From NCBI RefSeq assembly GCF_017874615.1, contig NZ_JAGIKV010000013.1:1-64000 (forward strand): a DNA stretch of 64,000 nt, in the 5' to 3' direction. The stretch comes from Paenibacillus xylanexedens. Lineage in GTDB: Bacteria; Bacillota; Bacilli; Paenibacillales; Paenibacillaceae. Shown here in pieces: positions 62,021 through 64,000 of the stretch. The position numbers and the translations under genes are program-made. The notes beneath the pieces are model-generated. The model searched no databases. It saw nothing but the letters and a program-made list of their open reading frames with translations, and was not told the origin of the DNA. Position 1 is the first letter of the stretch. Each line of letters opens with the position of its first letter.

Positions 62021-62464
62021 TTACAACCAGGCTGCGATGCTCTTGTCGTATACCACCAGTTCATCTGAAGCAAAGAAATTTGCTGCTTCACGGGAAGCAC
62101 TTTCCGGTGAATCTGCCCCATGAATCAGATTATGTGGTGTGTGGCTGGCGAAGTCTCCGCGAATGGTACCCGGAGCTGCTTCCTTCACATTGGTTTTTCC
62201 GATGACAATGCGCGCAAGCGCCACAATATCGTCGCCTTCCCACACCATGGCAAATACAGGCCCAGATGTGATAAAACGAACCAGATCATCGAAAAATGGT
62301 TTGCCCTCATGTTCAGCATAATGGCGTTTTGCCTGATCCTCAGACATCTGCACCAATTTGCCTGCCACCAACTTAAATCCTTTGTCTTCCAGACGGCTAA
62401 TAATTCGACCGATCAATCCACGCTGCACACCATCCGGCTTCACCATCAAAAATGTACGATCCAT
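62021..62464 (-). CDS. ndk: Nucleoside diphosphate kinase
   Basis: Transfers gamma phosphate between nucleotides. The 147 residues have [33 protein letters not shown] and the phospho-His in [18 protein letters not shown] before 62464 sets the start. Confidence 0.97.
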   Translation of the reverse strand: MDRTFLMVKPDGVQRGLIGRIISRLEDKGFKLVAGKLVQMSEDQAKRHYAEHEGKPFFDDLVRFITSGPVFAMVWEGDDIVALARIVIGKTNVKEAAPGTIRGDFASHTPHNLIHGADSPESASREAANFFASDELVVYDKSIAAWL

Positions 62465-62618
62465 CAGCTCACTCCTCACTCACGGTTCAAAGTTAATCAC
62501 TATGTAAACGCAATCCCTCTGATTGTAACATACATGTCCAAATCCTCCCAATGAGGAATCTCACAGTTCTGTTCAACTTTGGGTATGAGTAATCTGAGAG
62601 TCGAAGGTCATACATTGT

Positions 62619-63593
62619 TTAATGCGTACGTTTAACCACAAAATGAGCGATATCACGCAGGTTTTTGGTCGTCTTGATGTTAGGTAGCTGATCGAGAGCA
62701 TCGAGCGCTTTCTTCATATATCGGTCAGCAAGGGCTTCAGCTTTAGCAATTCCTTGACTTTGTCGAATCATTCCAATTGCATCCGATGCACTTGCCCGTC
62801 CTTCTTCATGCTGGACACGGGAAATCTCCTTAAGCAAAGGTTCCCGCAGATCGGATTCTTCCAAGGCATAAAGTACAGGAAGAGTGATATTTCCTTGCTT
62901 CATGTCACTGCCAGGTGGCTTTCCAAGTTGTTTCTCAGTACCTACCAGATCAAGTACATCATCTTGAATCTGGAAAGCCATCCCCACATTGTATCCGTAC
63001 GTATACAGCAGGGAAGATACATGCTCAGGCGCACGTGTAGCCAATGCCCCTAACTGACAACTAACTGCAATCAGAAGTGCTGTTTTGCGGCGAATCCGCA
63101 GCAGATAGTTACGAACACTTTGTCCCGTATTGAAAAAGTCGCGAATTTGCTCCATCTCACCAATAGACATCTGTACCATAGCTTTGGCAAGGATACGATG
63201 AATCGCTGGATCGGATAATCCGGCAGTCATTTCAAGTGCCTTACCGTAGATATAGTCTCCTGTGTACATGGCAATCCGATTATCCCATTTTGACTTCACT
63301 GTGGGTTTGCCTCGGCGTGTCTCCGCATTATCAATGACATCATCGTGAACGAGGGATGCCGAATGAATGAGTTCCAGCGGAACCGCAACCAGCTTCAGAC
63401 GTTCAATGTCGTATGTACCAAATTTCCCACCAAGTAACACAAAAACGGGCCGCAACCGTTTTCCTCCTGCTTTGAGCAAATGAAGTGACGTTTCACTCAG
63501 CAGCTTCTGCTCTCCTCGAACACTGCGATACAACTCTTTCTCAATGTAATCCATGTCCTTTTTTAACAACCCGAAAATATCCAATAGTTTCAT
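62619..63593 (-). CDS. hepT: Heptaprenyl diphosphate synthase component II (trans-polyprenyl synthase)
   Basis: Builds the menaquinone side chain from isoprenyl diphosphates. The 324 residues have both Asp-rich motifs, SLVHDDVIDNAETRRGKP and MAFQIQDDVLDLVGT, plus the GGKRLRPVFVLL start region. In Bacillus the enzyme needs a small partner (HepS), whose gene is not in the window. Its start overlaps the end of a 14-codon reading frame (ATGA). Confidence 0.93.
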   Translation of the reverse strand: MKLLDIFGLLKKDMDYIEKELYRSVRGEQKLLSETSLHLLKAGGKRLRPVFVLLGGKFGTYDIERLKLVAVPLELIHSASLVHDDVIDNAETRRGKPTVKSKWDNRIAMYTGDYIYGKALEMTAGLSDPAIHRILAKAMVQMSIGEMEQIRDFFNTGQSVRNYLLRIRRKTALLIAVSCQLGALATRAPEHVSSLLYTYGYNVGMAFQIQDDVLDLVGTEKQLGKPPGSDMKQGNITLPVLYALEESDLREPLLKEISRVQHEEGRASASDAIGMIRQSQGIAKAEALADRYMKKALDALDQLPNIKTTKNLRDIAHFVVKRTH

Positions 63594-63634
63594 TCGTTCA
63601 CCCGTATCAGCGTATTGTCAGTCCATAAATTCAT
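63590..63634 (-). CDS. Possible 14-residue leader peptide coupled to hepT
   Basis: MNLWTDNTLIRVNE. It has a strong site, GGAGGGGAAGG, ending 5 bases before the ATG, and its TGA overlaps the hepT ATG. hepT itself has only a weak site (GGTG). It is the end of a longer 75-codon frame (from 63817) that lacks a binding site. It may act by translational coupling; expression is not shown. Confidence 0.35.
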   Translation of the reverse strand: MNLWTDNTLIRVNE

Positions 63635-63936
63635 GCTTACCTTCCCCTCCAGCAAGTCGGGCCTGCAGGCATTACGAAAAACCCGGCTTACCGTTCTTGC
63701 TTGTGTTGTTCTATAAGGTAATCTAACGTGTTTTTCTTCTCCGAATGTCATAGCCGACACCCGAAAATTAAACTCTGCGACTTGTTCTGAAACAAAATAC
63801 AGAAGTTGCCGGAGCATGGGTCAAGACTGTGGTTCATGAAGACTCACCATCAGTGCTCACCAATACCCCGGGATTCGGGGGACAAATAAACCGAGCAACA
63901 CTTTGGCAAAAAACAGCCTTGTATCGAACTCAGTCG

Positions 63937-63999
63937 TTATCCCCGTTCATCCGGTTCTCCCCATCTTGTAAACAGTTGATGTGGGATGCGCAAGCTATC
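63937..63999 (-). CDS. C-terminal end of a gene running off the window
   Basis: An open frame enters from the right edge on the minus strand and ends DSLRIPHQLFTRWGEPDERG then TAA. In this synteny region genes for menaquinone synthesis usually precede hepT, so it may be one of these (for example a UbiD-like decarboxylase), but 20 residues do not allow a call. The 300 bases between it and hepT contain only the leader frame described above. Confidence 0.4.
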   Translation of the reverse strand, partial: DSLRIPHQLFTRWGEPDERG

Positions 64000-64000
64000 C

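Noticed and set aside
63590..63817. 75-codon frame upstream of hepT as a full gene
   Set aside because: No binding site at its ATG and no family-like pattern; only its last 14 codons have a good site.

Overview
The window reads as chromosomal core DNA of a Firmicute, most likely a Paenibacillus. The right-hand 50 kb follows the gene order known from Bacillus subtilis (hepT-ndk-cheR-aroC-aroB-aroH-trpEDCFBA-hisC-tyrA, then ypiB-ypiF-qcrABC-ypjA-ypjB-ypjC-ypjD-dapB-mgsA-bshB1-bshA-cca-birA-panBCD-dinG-ypmB-asnS-dnaD). Bacillithiol genes, a Rieske/cytochrome b menaquinol reductase, a TRAP-type trp leader and Bacillus-type T-box logic all fit. There is no rRNA, tRNA, transposase, prophage or CRISPR. 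The genus is inferred from gene content and synteny, not from a database search.

Layout. 0.2-4.3 kb: a small unknown gene, a carbon-nitrogen hydrolase (MtnU-like), an AraC regulator fused to a siderophore-binding domain, and a siderophore-binding lipoprotein; the last two each have a Fur box upstream. 4.5-11.9 kb (+ strand): an MtnE-like aminotransferase, then a proline T-box leader, then proBAC joined by a 4-base overlap to mtnWXB (methionine salvage). 12.1-15.3 kb (-): a multipass protein with three internal repeats, an anti-sigma factor, an ECF sigma factor with an unusual start, and dnaD. 15.3-26.9 kb (-): asnS, ackA plus a 3-hydroxyacyl-CoA dehydrogenase, a short FtsH-like protease with a membrane partner, a TseB/YpmB homologue, an MTA/SAH deaminase, rex and dinG. 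27-36.8 kb (-): TPR protein, panDCB with a long leader ending in a terminator, birA, cca, bshA, bshB1, mgsA, dapB, TPR protein and a MazG-like gene. 36.9-46.4 kb: a YitT-type membrane protein (+), YpjB, an inserted GH5 endoglucanase, YpjA, qcrCBA, YpiF, a 59-residue IDEAL-domain gene, a gamma-carbonic anhydrase and an unknown. 46.6-48.5 kb: a phosphatase and a sigma/anti-sigma pair. 48.9-49.05 kb (+): a candidate small RNA. 49.2-63.6 kb (-): tyrA, hisC, the complete trp operon except trpG, aroH, aroB, aroC, cheR, ndk and hepT.

The most interesting unexplained items are these. (1) A roughly 85-nt RNA gene with a perfect SigA promoter, a CcpA-type cre sequence inside the promoter and a strong terminator. 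(2) A trp leader with 11 regularly spaced GAG/TAG/CAG triplets starting just after a SigA promoter. (3) A 184-bp hairpin-forming repeat in front of trpE, with a truncated second copy 45 kb away behind mtnB. (4) The coupling of methionine-salvage genes to a proline T-box operon. (5) A structured panB leader. (6) A sigma factor whose best start codon is ATT. Many starts in this window are TTG or GTG; starts were chosen from Shine-Dalgarno spacing.
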